From Qipengyuania vulgaris (lineage in GTDB: Bacteria > Pseudomonadota > Alphaproteobacteria > Sphingomonadales > Sphingomonadaceae): DNA of 64,000 nucleotides. Below are positions 37,154 to 46,532 of this stretch, one piece after another (positions within the stretch are counted from its first letter, which is position 1; the number at the start of each line of letters is the position of its first letter). Below the pieces are notes generated by a model, which searched no databases, was not told the origin of the DNA, and saw nothing but the letters and a program-made list of their open reading frames with translations. Position numbers and translations under genes: made by a program. The stretch is from the NCBI GenBank assembly GCA_000756795.1, contig CCSI01000001.1, forward strand, positions 124,001 through 188,000, written 5' to 3'.

Positions 37154-39091
37154 ATGACCGAGGCCACCGCGCCGACTTCGCCAGCCTCCGGTGGCGGCGA
37201 GAACGCCAGTGGTGCAAGCCACGGCGGCTCCAAGGCTGCGCTTGCCGTGGGCGCAATCGGCATCGTCTTCGGCGATATCGGCACCAGCCCGCTCTACGCC
37301 TTCCGCGAGACTTTCGCCGGCGCGGCCAACATCGCCATCGACCGCATGCATGTGCTGGGCGTCGTCAGCCTGATTTTCTGGTCGATGCTGATCGTGGTGG
37401 CGTTGCAATATGTCACCATCCTTATGCGCGCAGACAACAAGGGGCAGGGCGGCAGCCTTGCGCTCATCGCGCTCATCAGCCGCCATATCGGGCAGACCAA
37501 ATACGCATGGCTGGTCGTCCTGCTGGGCGTGTTCGCAACCTCGCTGTTCTACGGCGACAGCATGATTACGCCCGCGATCTCGGTCCTTTCGGCGGTCGAG
37601 GGGCTGACAGTGGTTGACGAGGGCTTGTCTTCCTACGTCATTCCGATCGCGCTGGTGCTGCTGGTGTGCCTCTTCGTGCTGCAGCAACGCGGCACGGCGA
37701 AGGTCGGCGCGCTGTTTGCGCCGGTGATGATCGTCTGGTTCCTCACGCTGGCGGGGCTGGGCCTCAACCAGATTATCCAGAACCCCGATATCCTCTGGGC
37801 GCTCAATCCCTATTACGCGGTGATGTTTTTCGTCACCGACGGTTTCATCGCCTTCCTTGCGATGGGCGCGGTGGTGCTGGCGGTGACCGGATCGGAAGCG
37901 CTCTATTCGGACATGGGCCATTTCGGGCGCGGCCCGATGCGGCTTTCTTGGTTCGGCTTCGTCATGCCGTGCCTGCTGCTCAACTATTTCGGGCAGGGCG
38001 CGATGATTGCAGGCCTCCCCCCCGAGCAAGCCGCCGACGTCGTGCGCAATCCCTTTTTCCTGCTGGCGAGCGAGGAATTCCGCCTGCCGCTGGTCATCCT
38101 CGCCACCGTGGCGACATTCATTGCCAGCCAGGCCGTCATTTCGGGCGCCTTCAGCATCACCCACCAGGCCATGCAGCTGGGCTTCATGCCGCGCATGACG
38201 ATCCGCCACACCAGCGAAACCGAAGCGGGCCAGATCTACATCCCGGTCATCAACTGGGCGCTGATGGTGGCGGTTATAATCCTCGTGCTGACCTTCCAGA
38301 GCTCGTCCAACCTCGCCGCCGCCTACGGTATCGCGGTTACGGGCGCAGTCACCATCGACACGCTGCTGATGGGCGTGTTGTTCGTGGGCGTGTGGAAGTG
38401 GAAATGGTGGTATGCCGCGCCGGTCGTCATCTTCTTCCTGATTATCGACGGGGCCTATTTCGCGGCGAACCTGTTCAAGGTGCCCGACGGCGGCTGGTTC
38501 CCGCTGGTGGTGGGCCTCATCGCCTTCACATTGCTCACCACTTGGGCGCGCGGCCGCAAGCTGATGCGCGAACGCATGCACGAAACCGCGCTGCCTATCG
38601 AAATCTTCGCCAAGAGCGCCAAGAACTCCGCCACCCGCGTGCCCGGCACCGCCATTTTCATGGCCAGCCAGACCGCGGGCGTGCCATCAGCTCTGCTGCA
38701 CAACATCAAGCACAACAAGGTGCTTCACGAGCGGGTCATCATCCTTACCGTGCTGATTGCCGATGCGCCCTATGTCGACGCTGACGAGCGCTGCGAAATC
38801 CACGACCTCGGCGACGGTTTCTACCGCGCCGTGCTGCACTATGGCTTCATGCAAGAGACCAACGTGCCACAGGGTTTGAAGGAAATGGAACGCTGCGGCG
38901 GCGAGTTCGACATGATGCACACCAGCTTCTTCCTCAGCCGCCAGACGCTGCTGCCCAGCGACAAACCCGGCATGCCCATCTGGCGCGAGAAGATTTTCGC
39001 ATGGATGCTGAGGAACGCGGCGACGGCGATGGACTTCTTCCGCCTGCCGACAAACCGCGTGGTCGAGCTGGGGAGCCAGGTAGAGATTTAG
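37154..39091 (+). CDS. kup: Low-affinity potassium transporter Kup
   Basis: The 645-residue KUP-family protein has 12 predicted membrane segments and a C-terminal cytoplasmic domain. The N-terminal signature [17 protein letters not shown] and the [10 protein letters not shown] loop are present. It takes up K+ with H+. It is preceded by a 121-base gap holding only a small CTTGC/GCAAG stem. Confidence 0.97.
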   Translation: MTEATAPTSPASGGGENASGASHGGSKAALAVGAIGIVFGDIGTSPLYAFRETFAGAANIAIDRMHVLGVVSLIFWSMLIVVALQYVTILMRADNKGQGGSLALIALISRHIGQTKYAWLVVLLGVFATSLFYGDSMITPAISVLSAVEGLTVVDEGLSSYVIPIALVLLVCLFVLQQRGTAKVGALFAPVMIVWFLTLAGLGLNQIIQNPDILWALNPYYAVMFFVTDGFIAFLAMGAVVLAVTGSEALYSDMGHFGRGPMRLSWFGFVMPCLLLNYFGQGAMIAGLPPEQAADVVRNPFFLLASEEFRLPLVILATVATFIASQAVISGAFSITHQAMQLGFMPRMTIRHTSETEAGQIYIPVINWALMVAVIILVLTFQSSSNLAAAYGIAVTGAVTIDTLLMGVLFVGVWKWKWWYAAPVVIFFLIIDGAYFAANLFKVPDGGWFPLVVGLIAFTLLTTWARGRKLMRERMHETALPIEIFAKSAKNSATRVPGTAIFMASQTAGVPSALLHNIKHNKVLHERVIILTVLIADAPYVDADERCEIHDLGDGFYRAVLHYGFMQETNVPQGLKEMERCGGEFDMMHTSFFLSRQTLLPSDKPGMPIWREKIFAWMLRNAATAMDFFRLPTNRVVELGSQVEI

Positions 39092-39144
39092 GCTGCCGTC
39101 CAACCGGCTTGACCTGTTTGTCCGGCCAGCATTAGCTCGCCCTC

Positions 39145-39663
39145 ATGAGCGCAATTTCAATCACCGCCGTGGCCTCCGATGATGTGTCGGGGCTGGCCTC
39201 CATCAGTCGTAAGACTTTTGAGCAGACATTCGCAGACAAGAACGATCCAGCGGATTTCGATGCCTATCTCGAAACCGCGTTCTCTCACGAGCAGCTATCG
39301 AGCGAACTGGGCAATTCCGGGTCGGCATTCTTCTTTGCGCGCATCAACGGACAAGTCTGCGGCTATCTCAAGGTCAACACGGGGCAAGCGCAGACCGAGG
39401 CGGTGGAAGGAAAGACCCTCGAGATAGAGCGCATTTACGTCGATGCTGATTTCCAGGGCTCTGGCGTGGGAAAAGCCCTCTTCCAGCAGGCCCTGAAACA
39501 AGCAGAAGCCATGGGGGCGGATGCGGTGTGGCTCGGCGTGTGGGAAGAGAATGCGAAGGCTATCGAGTTCTATAGGAAGCAGGGATTTGAACCCTTCGGA
39601 GAGCATAGCTTCGTGATTGGCAAAGACGTCCAGCGCGATATTCTGATGCGTCTCGAAGTGTGA
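39145..39663 (+). CDS. GNAT family N-acetyltransferase
   Basis: The 172-residue protein has the GNAT acetyl-CoA motif DFQGSGVGKALFQQALKQAEAMG and the following ADAVWLGVWEENAKAIEFYRKQGFE, typical of small-molecule or peptide acetyltransferases (RimI/PhnO-like). The substrate is unknown. The codon use is somewhat more AT-rich than that of its neighbours. Confidence 0.9.
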   Translation: MSAISITAVASDDVSGLASISRKTFEQTFADKNDPADFDAYLETAFSHEQLSSELGNSGSAFFFARINGQVCGYLKVNTGQAQTEAVEGKTLEIERIYVDADFQGSGVGKALFQQALKQAEAMGADAVWLGVWEENAKAIEFYRKQGFEPFGEHSFVIGKDVQRDILMRLEV

Positions 39664-39710
39664 TGGGATGCGTCCTTCAGCTCCCAATTGGCACGTTCAG
39701 GCTTCTGCTC

Positions 39711-40361
39711 TCACCCCGTAGGCGGTTCATCCTTCAGCACCTCGTCCGTGTCCTCCAGCGAAAGGCCGTGCTTGAGCAGCATGGGGATCTGGCTGAAGGT
39801 GAAGAGGAAGGTCAGCGGCAGGAACACCCATAGTTTCGCCCAGAGCCAGCTTTCGAAGCTCATGGTGCGCACCAGCACCTCGTTGAGGCCCGCCAGCGCG
39901 ACGAAGAAGAAGCCCCAGTTGCGTGAGAGCTTGAGCCAGCCTTCGTGGGTCACGCCCTCGAAGGCCGCTTCCAGCAGCACTTGCAGCCATGCCCGCCCGC
40001 GCAGCCAGCCGATGATGAGGACCGCGCCGAACAGCAGGTAAATCGCGGTCGGCTTGAACTGGATGAAACGCTCGTCGCGCAGCCAGATGGTGAGCGCTCC
40101 GAAGCCGACGATGAGCGTGGTGGAAAGGATCAGCATCGGGCTGACCTTACCGAACTTCCACTTGCTGAAGACCAGCGCGACGACGGCGGCGACCATGAAG
40201 GCGATCGTGCCGTAGATGACTGCGGCAATCTCGCCGAAGGTCGAATCCGCGGGCGGCTGGTAGAATTTGTAAACCCCGAGGAACACGAGCAGCGGGCCAT
40301 AATCGACCAGCGTATGGAGCCAGCCGGTGGGTTTCTTCTCGGCAGGTTTGGTCTCGCTCAT
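39711..40361 (-). CDS. yciB: Inner membrane-spanning protein YciB (septation protein A family)
   Basis: The 216-residue protein has five to six membrane segments and the family stretches DYGPLLVFLGVYKFY, KPTAIYLLFGAVLIIGW and LSRNWGFFFVALAGLNEVL. YciB influences envelope synthesis and cell division; the mechanism is not settled. ATG 40361 overlaps the ftsY stop by one base, so it is the last gene of the dapF-mtaB-ftsY-yciB operon. Confidence 0.92.
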   Translation of the reverse strand: MSETKPAEKKPTGWLHTLVDYGPLLVFLGVYKFYQPPADSTFGEIAAVIYGTIAFMVAAVVALVFSKWKFGKVSPMLILSTTLIVGFGALTIWLRDERFIQFKPTAIYLLFGAVLIIGWLRGRAWLQVLLEAAFEGVTHEGWLKLSRNWGFFFVALAGLNEVLVRTMSFESWLWAKLWVFLPLTFLFTFSQIPMLLKHGLSLEDTDEVLKDEPPTG

Positions 40362-41284
40362 CACGCAATCCCCGCAATCACGCGCGCGACCAGGTCGGGG
40401 TCGAAGGGGCGCAGGTCGTCGATTTTCTCGCCCACGCCGATGGCATGGATGGGAAGGCCGTATTTCTCCGCCGCCTGCACCAGCACGCCGCCGCGCGCGG
40501 TACCGTCGAGCTTGGTCATGACGAGGCCGGTGACGCCCGCGACTTCCTTGAACACGTCGATCTGGCTGAGCGCATTCTGGCCGTTGGTCGCATCGAGCAC
40601 GAGCACGACGTCATGCGGCGCTTCGGGGTTGAGCCGGCCAAGGACCTTCCTGATTTTCGCCAGCTCGTCCATCAACTCGCGCTTGTTCTGGAGGCGGCCT
40701 GCGGTGTCCACGATCAGCACGTCGGTGCCGATTTCGGTGCCCTTCTTGACCGCGTCGAACACGATGCTCGCCGGGTCGCCGCCCTCGGGACCACGCACGA
40801 TGGGCACGCCCACACGGTCGGCCCAGGTCTGGAGCTGGCCGATAGCGGCAGCGCGGAAAGTATCTCCTGCCGCCAGCATCACGTTGTAATCGTCTTCCAC
40901 AAAGAGATGCGCCAGCTTGGCGATGGTCGTGGTCTTGCCGCTGCCGTTCACGCCGATGACCAGCAGCACCTGCGGGCGCGGGAAGGCAGTGATTTCGAGC
41001 GGCTTGGCGACGGGGCGCAGGATGGCGGCGATTTCGTCGGCCACCGCCTGCTTCAGCTCGTCGGCGCTGATTTCGAGGCCGAAGCGCTTTTCCTTCAGGC
41101 TCTCGCGAATGCGCGCAGCCGCCGCCGGACCGAGGTCCGACATGATCAGCGCATCCTCGACATCGTCGAGCGTCGCATCGTCGAGCTTGGCCTTGGTGAC
41201 CGCCTCGGTGAGGTTTTCGGTGAGGCGCTCGGAGGTTTTCTTGAAGCCGCCGAACAGGCGCTCGGTCCAGCTGGGTTTGCTCAT
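40361..41284 (-). CDS. ftsY: Signal recognition particle receptor FtsY
   Basis: The 307-residue SRP GTPase has the N-domain helices, the G1 motif GVNGSGKTTTIAKLA, DTFRAAAIGQLQTW, the DTAGR motif, TKLDGTARGG and GVGEKIDDLRPFD at the C-terminus. The long acidic A-domain of E. coli FtsY is absent, as is usual in alphaproteobacteria. Its RNA partner ffs lies at 4.4 kb. The start overlaps the mtaB stop (ATGA). Confidence 0.97.
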   Translation of the reverse strand: MSKPSWTERLFGGFKKTSERLTENLTEAVTKAKLDDATLDDVEDALIMSDLGPAAAARIRESLKEKRFGLEISADELKQAVADEIAAILRPVAKPLEITAFPRPQVLLVIGVNGSGKTTTIAKLAHLFVEDDYNVMLAAGDTFRAAAIGQLQTWADRVGVPIVRGPEGGDPASIVFDAVKKGTEIGTDVLIVDTAGRLQNKRELMDELAKIRKVLGRLNPEAPHDVVLVLDATNGQNALSQIDVFKEVAGVTGLVMTKLDGTARGGVLVQAAEKYGLPIHAIGVGEKIDDLRPFDPDLVARVIAGIA

Positions 41285-42468
41285 GACAGGAGATTGTCCT
41301 CGAGTGTCGTGGGCGTCACGGAGACGATGGAGCCGCGCTTTGTGCCGGTGGGCAATTTCACGCGGGCGAATTGGGGTGAATAGCCGGTCCCGTCGGCTTC
41401 GGCGAGGACGCTGTGCGGCTTATCGACGAGCGTAGCCAGCCATTCTGCACGCACCTTCGCGACCTCTGCGCGCAATTCGGCGGCGCGGCGCTTGATGGTC
41501 GCGCGCTCGACCTGCGGCATCCGCGCGGCGGGCGTGCCGGGCCGCGGCGAATAGGGGAAGATGTGGCCGTGGACGATGGCCAGCTCGCGGATGATGGAGA
41601 GGTTGGCCGCGTGGTGTTCCTCGGTTTCGGTCGGGAAACCGGCAATGAGGTCCGCGCCAACGGCGACGTCTGGACGGCGCTGTTTGAGGCGCGCAACGAG
41701 GTCCACTGCATCGGCGCGGCTGTGGCGCCGCTTCATGCGCTTGAGGATGAGGTCGTGCCCGTGCTGCAGAGAGAGGTGGATATGCGGCATGACGCGCGGT
41801 TCTGCGGCGAAAAGCTCGAACAATTCCTCGTCCACCTCGATGCCGTCGATCGACGACATGCGGATGCGGCTGAGGGCGGGGAAGGCGTCCAGCACCGCGC
41901 GGACCAGTGCGCCCAGTTTCGGGCTGCCGGGCAAATCGTGGCCCCATGAGGTGACGTCCACGCCGGTCAGCACGACCTCCGCCGCGCCAGCATCGAGATG
42001 CGCCTCAACTTCGCGCAGCACCTCTGCAACGGTAAGCGAACGGCTTTCTCCGCGCCCGTGCGGGATGACACAGAAGGTGCAGGCATGGTCGCAGCCGTTC
42101 TGCACGGCGACGAAGGCGCGGGTGTGAAGCGCAGGCACGGGCGACGCGCTAGCGGGCACGTTCCATGCGCGTGGGTCCAGCTTGGCCGTGTTGGCAATCA
42201 GGCCGTCGACCTCGGGCATGGCGGCGAGCTGTTCGCGCTCGATGTCGGCGGCGCAGCCCGTCACCAGCAAGCGGGCGTCGGGGTTGGCTTTCCGAGCCTT
42301 GCGGATGGCCTGCCGTGTCTGGCGCACCGCCTCGCTCGTCACCGCGCAGCTGTTGACGACGACAAGGTTGTCCTCGCCCGCCAGCATGGCGCGAATGCGC
42401 TCGCTCTCCGAGATATTGAGGCGGCAACCGAGCGAGACGACCTCTGGCGCTTTGACGGGCGCATTCAC
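41281..42468 (-). CDS. mtaB: tRNA t6A37 methylthiotransferase MtaB
   Basis: The 395-residue radical-SAM enzyme has the N-terminal UPF0004 domain with SLGCRLN, NSCAVT and VTGCAA, the radical-SAM cluster motif CDHACTFCVIPHGRG, and a C-terminal TRAM-like domain. It converts t6A to ms2t6A in tRNA. The start is the GTG at 42468, overlapping the dapF stop; a longer frame reading into dapF is spurious. Confidence 0.95.
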   Translation of the reverse strand: MNAPVKAPEVVSLGCRLNISESERIRAMLAGEDNLVVVNSCAVTSEAVRQTRQAIRKARKANPDARLLVTGCAADIEREQLAAMPEVDGLIANTAKLDPRAWNVPASASPVPALHTRAFVAVQNGCDHACTFCVIPHGRGESRSLTVAEVLREVEAHLDAGAAEVVLTGVDVTSWGHDLPGSPKLGALVRAVLDAFPALSRIRMSSIDGIEVDEELFELFAAEPRVMPHIHLSLQHGHDLILKRMKRRHSRADAVDLVARLKQRRPDVAVGADLIAGFPTETEEHHAANLSIIRELAIVHGHIFPYSPRPGTPAARMPQVERATIKRRAAELRAEVAKVRAEWLATLVDKPHSVLAEADGTGYSPQFARVKLPTGTKRGSIVSVTPTTLEDNLLS

Positions 42469-43274
42469 GCGAAGTGGTCCCATTCGAAGCTGCCGCGGAA
42501 GCTCTCTGTGGCAGGGCCGGTCATGCGGATGGAGCCGCCCGGTTGCCACGCAATTTCAAGCTCGCCGCCGGGCAGGGCGACGGTGACAGGACTGTCGACC
42601 AGCTTGCGGCGGATGGCGTGTACGGCAGTGGCGCAGGCGCCGGTCCCGCAGGCACGAGTGAGACCTGCCCCACGCTCCCATACGCGCAGGCGAATGCGAC
42701 CGCGGCTTTCGATGGTGGCGACGTTCACGTTTACACGCTCGGGGAAGAGCGGGTCGTTCTCGATTTCGGGGCCGAGGCGGTCGAGCGGGACTGCATCGCA
42801 ATCATCCACGAAGAAAATCACATGCGGATTGCCGACATTCACCGCGCCGGGATCAGCCAGCATTTCCCAGCTGACCGGCATGGCGAGCGTGTCCATCGGA
42901 TATTCGAGCGGGATGGCGTTCCAGTCAAAGCGCGGCTCGCCCATGTCGACGCTCGCGCCGCCCTCGGTCGGACTGGCGACCAGCAGACCGCCCGAAGTCT
43001 CGATCCGTGCCTCGCTGCCGTGGAGCAGCGCCACCGCGCGCGTCGCATTCCCGCAGGCACCGACTTCGCCGCCGTCGTGATTGTAGATGCGCATGCGGAA
43101 ATCGGCATTATCGCTCGGCTCCAGCACGATGAGCTGGTCGCAACCTATCCCTGTGTTCCGGTCCGCTATCGCCGCCGCACGCACCTTTTCCAGCGCGGGC
43201 AAATCCTGCGCGCGCGCGTCCAGCACGACGAAGTCGTTGCCGAGACCGTGCATCTTGGTGAAGGAAACGCGCAT
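42465..43274 (-). CDS. dapF: Diaminopimelate epimerase
   Basis: The 269-residue enzyme has both catalytic cysteines: GACGNATRAVA and RACGTGACATAV. The N-terminus is FTKMHGLGNDFVVLD. It converts LL- to meso-diaminopimelate for lysine and peptidoglycan. It is the first gene of the dapF-mtaB-ftsY-yciB operon, a common alphaproteobacterial order. Confidence 0.97.
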   Translation of the reverse strand: MRVSFTKMHGLGNDFVVLDARAQDLPALEKVRAAAIADRNTGIGCDQLIVLEPSDNADFRMRIYNHDGGEVGACGNATRAVALLHGSEARIETSGGLLVASPTEGGASVDMGEPRFDWNAIPLEYPMDTLAMPVSWEMLADPGAVNVGNPHVIFFVDDCDAVPLDRLGPEIENDPLFPERVNVNVATIESRGRIRLRVWERGAGLTRACGTGACATAVHAIRRKLVDSPVTVALPGGELEIAWQPGGSIRMTGPATESFRGSFEWDHFA

Positions 43275-43316
43275 TGTGTCCGCGCATCTAGGGTGCGCGA
43301 GGGCAAGCGTCCAGTG

Positions 43317-45059
43317 TCAGACCGCGCGGCTGCCGCTGTCTTTCTTGCGCGAGGTGTCATTGTCGGCCTCGCCGATCACTTCGGCGATATCGCCCTCGCT
43401 GACCGTCGCCAGCCTGCCCTTGGTCTGGAGCCGTTCGAGAACCTTGTCCGCAGGCTCGGGGCGGCCATAGTGATAGCCCTGGCCCTTCATCCGGCCCCAC
43501 TTTTTGAGCGCGGCAAGGATGTCCTCGTCCTCGATACCTTCGGCGGTAATGGGCATCTTCAACCCGTCGCTCATCGAGACGATGGCCTCGACCAGCTTGC
43601 TGTTCTGTTCCTCGCCCTTCAACTCGCTGATGAAGCTACGGTCGATCTTGAGGCGGTCGAACGGCAGGCTCTTCAATTGCGAGAGGCTGGCATAACCGGT
43701 CCCGAAATCATCGAGGCTGACCTTCACGCCCTGGTTGCGCAGCGAGGTAATCATCGAGCGCACCATGCCGATATTCTCGTGCAGGCAGGTCTCGGTAATC
43801 TCGATTTCGAGGCGATGCGCGGGGAAGCTGTGCTTGACCAGCATCTTGAGGATTTTCTGCGCGAACCACGGGTCGCGCATTTGCACGGGCGAGATATTGA
43901 CCGAAAGGGTAATGCCCGAATCCCATTCCTTCGCATCGGCAAAGGCCTGCTCGATAAGCCGCTCGGACATGTCGGCGATAACACCGATTTCCTCGGCAAT
44001 CGGGATGAAGATGTCCGGGCCAACGAGGCCCATCTCGGGCGAATTCCAGCGCGCGAGCATTTCGAATCCGACCAGTTCGCCGCTGTCGAGGTCGATCTGC
44101 TGCTCGTAATAGGGGACGAATTCGCCCTTCTCGATACCGCGGCGGATGCCCGCCTCGAGTTCGTTGCGGAAGCGGAGCTCGTTCTCCATCGGCGCTTCGA
44201 ACCAGTAAAAACGGTTCTTGCCCTGCTTCTTGGCGTGATACATGGCGATATCCGCCTTGTGCATCAGGTCGCTTGCCGGATTGTCGGGGCAGGCACCGCC
44301 CAGGTCATTCGAATTCGACATGCCGACCGACACGGTGATGTCGATCGAATTGCCGTCATGCGGAACGGGCTTGGCGACCTGTTCTATAATGCGTGTCGCA
44401 ACCATCTCGACCCGGTCTGCGGCGTGCATGGCATAGGGAAGCGCGCATACGAACTCGTCACCGCCGAGGCGGGCCAGCACAGCGCCTTCGGGCAGTTGGT
44501 TGGTGACCCGGCGCGAAATTTCCTTGAGCACGCTGTCGCCCGCGGCATGGCCGTTGAGATCGTTGACCTGCTTGAAATTGTCGAGATCGATGGCGATGAC
44601 CGCGACCGCGCTCTCGGTGCCGATGCGCTCTTCCATCATGCGGGTGAGGCGTTCTGCAAAGCTGCGGCGGTTGAGCGAGCCCGTGAGATCGTCGAGGTCG
44701 GCGAGGCGGCGCGCTTCTTTTTCCGATTCCTTGTGCGCATCGAGTTGGCCGTTCAAGGCCTTGTAGCGGTGCCAGCCGAGCAGGATGAGCGCGATGTTCA
44801 GCAGCAGCGCGTTGGCGAGGATCACATCAGGCCCTTCGGCAAGGCCGCGCCAGGCGCGCATGATGGTGGGCATGACCGTGCCAGCCGTGCCAACGAACAG
44901 GACGATGGCAGCAAACGCGATGCCAAGCGTCATCAGGTCATGCTTGCGATACGCGAAAAGAACGCCGCTCTTGCGAACGTCTCTGTCGTGTTCTGGCGCT
45001 GGCTCTAGAGGCAAGGAATCCCCCCGGGAATCTTTCACGTCGTCCTCGGATATCCTCAC
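43317..45059 (-). CDS. GGDEF-EAL domain protein (cyclic-di-GMP synthesis/degradation)
   Basis: The 580-residue protein has two N-terminal membrane segments (about residues 43-97), a short coiled-coil, a GGDEF domain with an intact GGDEF motif at 199-203 and an EAL domain. The EAL motif reads EML (333-335), but the metal-binding Glu is kept, and NISP, EITET, DDFGTGYASL, KIDRSF and GQGYHYGRP are present, so both activities are plausible. No PAS or sensor domain is seen apart from the membrane part. GTG 45059 lacks a ribosome site; GTG 45038 behind GAGGAC may be the real start. Confidence 0.93.
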   Translation of the reverse strand: MRISEDDVKDSRGDSLPLEPAPEHDRDVRKSGVLFAYRKHDLMTLGIAFAAIVLFVGTAGTVMPTIMRAWRGLAEGPDVILANALLLNIALILLGWHRYKALNGQLDAHKESEKEARRLADLDDLTGSLNRRSFAERLTRMMEERIGTESAVAVIAIDLDNFKQVNDLNGHAAGDSVLKEISRRVTNQLPEGAVLARLGGDEFVCALPYAMHAADRVEMVATRIIEQVAKPVPHDGNSIDITVSVGMSNSNDLGGACPDNPASDLMHKADIAMYHAKKQGKNRFYWFEAPMENELRFRNELEAGIRRGIEKGEFVPYYEQQIDLDSGELVGFEMLARWNSPEMGLVGPDIFIPIAEEIGVIADMSERLIEQAFADAKEWDSGITLSVNISPVQMRDPWFAQKILKMLVKHSFPAHRLEIEITETCLHENIGMVRSMITSLRNQGVKVSLDDFGTGYASLSQLKSLPFDRLKIDRSFISELKGEEQNSKLVEAIVSMSDGLKMPITAEGIEDEDILAALKKWGRMKGQGYHYGRPEPADKVLERLQTKGRLATVSEGDIAEVIGEADNDTSRKKDSGSRAV

Positions 45060-45063
45060 AAGG

Positions 45064-45078
45064 CTAAAAACCCGTTAA
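45064..45078 (-). promoter_or_regulatory. Near-consensus CtrA-type site at the GGDEF-EAL gene
   Basis: On the minus strand the sequence reads TTAA-CGGGTTT-TTAG, one mismatch from the CtrA motif TTAA-N7-TTAA, ending five bases before the GTG at 45059. An overlap with the start region would suit repression. The match is imperfect and may be chance. Confidence 0.3.
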
Positions 45079-45169
45079 TCCGGCAATTATGCTGCCCGGC
45101 TCTGGTCAGGCGCTAAGGCGATCGCTAACCAGCGCCGCAGGACACGAAACCCCTAGGAGATATGCGCCC

Positions 45170-45580
45170 ATGGCTCGTTACTGGCTGATGAAATCGGAAC
45201 CCTTTAAATATAGCTGGGATGATCTCGTCGCCGAAAAGGAAGGAACCTGGGACGGGGTGCGCAACCATCGGGCCAAGAACAACCTGGCCGCAATGGAGGT
45301 TGGCGACCAGGCGTTTTTCTATCACTCGCGCGAAGGGCTGGAGATTGTCGGCATCTGCGAAGTTAGCGTGGCGGGCATCACCGACCCGACCGATCCGGAA
45401 GGCAAGTGGGCAGCGGTCAAGGTCGTGCCGAAAACCAAGCTTCCTTCACCGGTGTCGCTCAAGCAAATCAAGGCGGAACCTCAGCTGGCAGATTGCGAGC
45501 TGGTAAAGCTATCGCGCCTGTCGGTGGCCGAAATCAAACCGGAGGAATGGTCCATCATTCTCGAGATGGCGGGCATCTGA
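45170..45580 (+). CDS. EVE domain protein
   Basis: The 136-residue protein is a single EVE (PUA-like) domain: YWLMKSEPFKYSWDDLV, TWDGVRNHRAKNNL, FFYHSREGLEIVGI and the ending EEWSIILEMAGI. EVE domains bind modified bases in nucleic acid; stand-alone bacterial members have unknown targets. ATG 45170 follows AGGAGA at ten bases. Confidence 0.93.
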   Translation: MARYWLMKSEPFKYSWDDLVAEKEGTWDGVRNHRAKNNLAAMEVGDQAFFYHSREGLEIVGICEVSVAGITDPTDPEGKWAAVKVVPKTKLPSPVSLKQIKAEPQLADCELVKLSRLSVAEIKPEEWSIILEMAGI

Positions 45581-45594
45581 CGCGGCGAACCGAA

Positions 45595-45658
45595 GGAACG
45601 GGCGCAGGCTCTCGGATGTTCGGTAAGGGAGATTAAACCCAACCGAACGGAGAGCCTG
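45595..45658 (+). promoter_or_regulatory. EcfG-like promoter overlapping a long inverted repeat before the SDR gene
   Basis: GGAAC (45595-45599), 17 bases and TGTT (45617-45620) are one base from the EcfG general-stress consensus GGAAC-N17-CGTT. Overlapping this is an inverted repeat: CAGGCTCTC (45605-45613) with GAGAGCCTG (45650-45658), and inside it GTTCGGT (45618-45624) with ACCGAAC (45642-45648). The right arm contains the ribosome site GGAGAG and ends one base before the ATG. It may act as an RNA hairpin hiding the ribosome site (if transcription starts upstream) or as a DNA operator. Confidence 0.5.
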
Positions 45659-46408
45659 ATGGCCCGATTTACCGACAAGCGTTTCCTCATTACCGGCGGC
45701 ACCAGCGGTTTCGGGTTAGAGGCTGCCAAGATGATTGTGGCCGAGGGCGGCCATATCGCGGTCACCGGAATGAGCGAGAACCATCTGGACGAGGCGCGCA
45801 AGGCTTTGCCGGATGATGCACTGGTCCTGAAAAACGACGCTTCCGACCCGGAAGCCGCAAAGCAACTCGCCATGAGCGTGCGCGACAAGTTCGATGCGCT
45901 CGACGGCCTGTGGCTCAATGCAGGCTATGGCAAGTTCGGACCGAACGACGAAAACGACGCCGAATTCTTCGACAAGATGATGAATACCAACGTGCGCGGC
46001 CCGGTCCTGCAGATGGCCGAGTTGATGGCCGATATCGCCGATGGAGGTGCGGTCCTGCTGACCTCTTCGGTCGCGCCTTATCTCGGGCAAGCCCAGGGTG
46101 CAGTCTATGCTGCGACCAAGGCCGCTTGCCTCGCGCTAGCCCGCAGCTGGTCGAGCGCGCTGGCGGACCGGAAGATACGCGTCAATTCGGTCGCGCCCGG
46201 ACCCATCGACACCAATTTCATGAGCGGCATGGGCCTCTCCGATGAACAAAAGGAGCAGTTCATGGAGCAAATCCAGCAGCAGGTCCCGCTCGGTCGCTTC
46301 GGCGAATCTCGCGAGGTGGCAGAGGTCGCGCTGTTCCTCCTCTCGGAGCAGGCAAGTTACGTCACCGGCAGCGAATATTTCGTCGATGGCGGGATGACCA
46401 AGCGCTGA
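45659..46408 (+). CDS. SDR family oxidoreductase
   Basis: Classical short-chain dehydrogenase of 249 residues: the nucleotide motif TGGTSGFGLEA, NAGYG, catalytic Ser in LLTSSVAP, YAATKAA (Tyr-x3-Lys) and the C-terminal VTGSEYFVDGGMTKR. The substrate is unknown. An inverted repeat covering its ribosome site precedes it, and an EcfG-like promoter may drive it. Confidence 0.92.
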   Translation: MARFTDKRFLITGGTSGFGLEAAKMIVAEGGHIAVTGMSENHLDEARKALPDDALVLKNDASDPEAAKQLAMSVRDKFDALDGLWLNAGYGKFGPNDENDAEFFDKMMNTNVRGPVLQMAELMADIADGGAVLLTSSVAPYLGQAQGAVYAATKAACLALARSWSSALADRKIRVNSVAPGPIDTNFMSGMGLSDEQKEQFMEQIQQQVPLGRFGESREVAEVALFLLSEQASYVTGSEYFVDGGMTKR

Positions 46409-46450
46409 CGCAACCGGTCGCGCGCTCCTCTCGGATTGCCGCAACAGGTC

Positions 46451-46476
46451 GGAACGCGTCCGCCGGTTTGCCCGTT
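46451..46476 (+). promoter_or_regulatory. EcfG general-stress promoter of the CsbD gene
   Basis: GGAAC (46451-46455), a 17-base spacer and CGTT (46473-46476) match the alphaproteobacterial EcfG consensus exactly. It ends 56 bases before the ATG of a CsbD-like gene, a family typically under general-stress control. Confidence 0.75.
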
Positions 46477-46532
46477 ATCTCCTTGTAAGCGCGCCGCTTT
46501 TCTGGCGCAACCAAATCCAAAGGAGAGGCCCC

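Noticed and set aside
43317-45059. Inactive EAL domain because the motif reads EML
   Set aside because: The metal-binding Glu and the other catalytic motifs (NISP, DDFGTGY, KIDRS) are kept; the middle residue varies in active enzymes.
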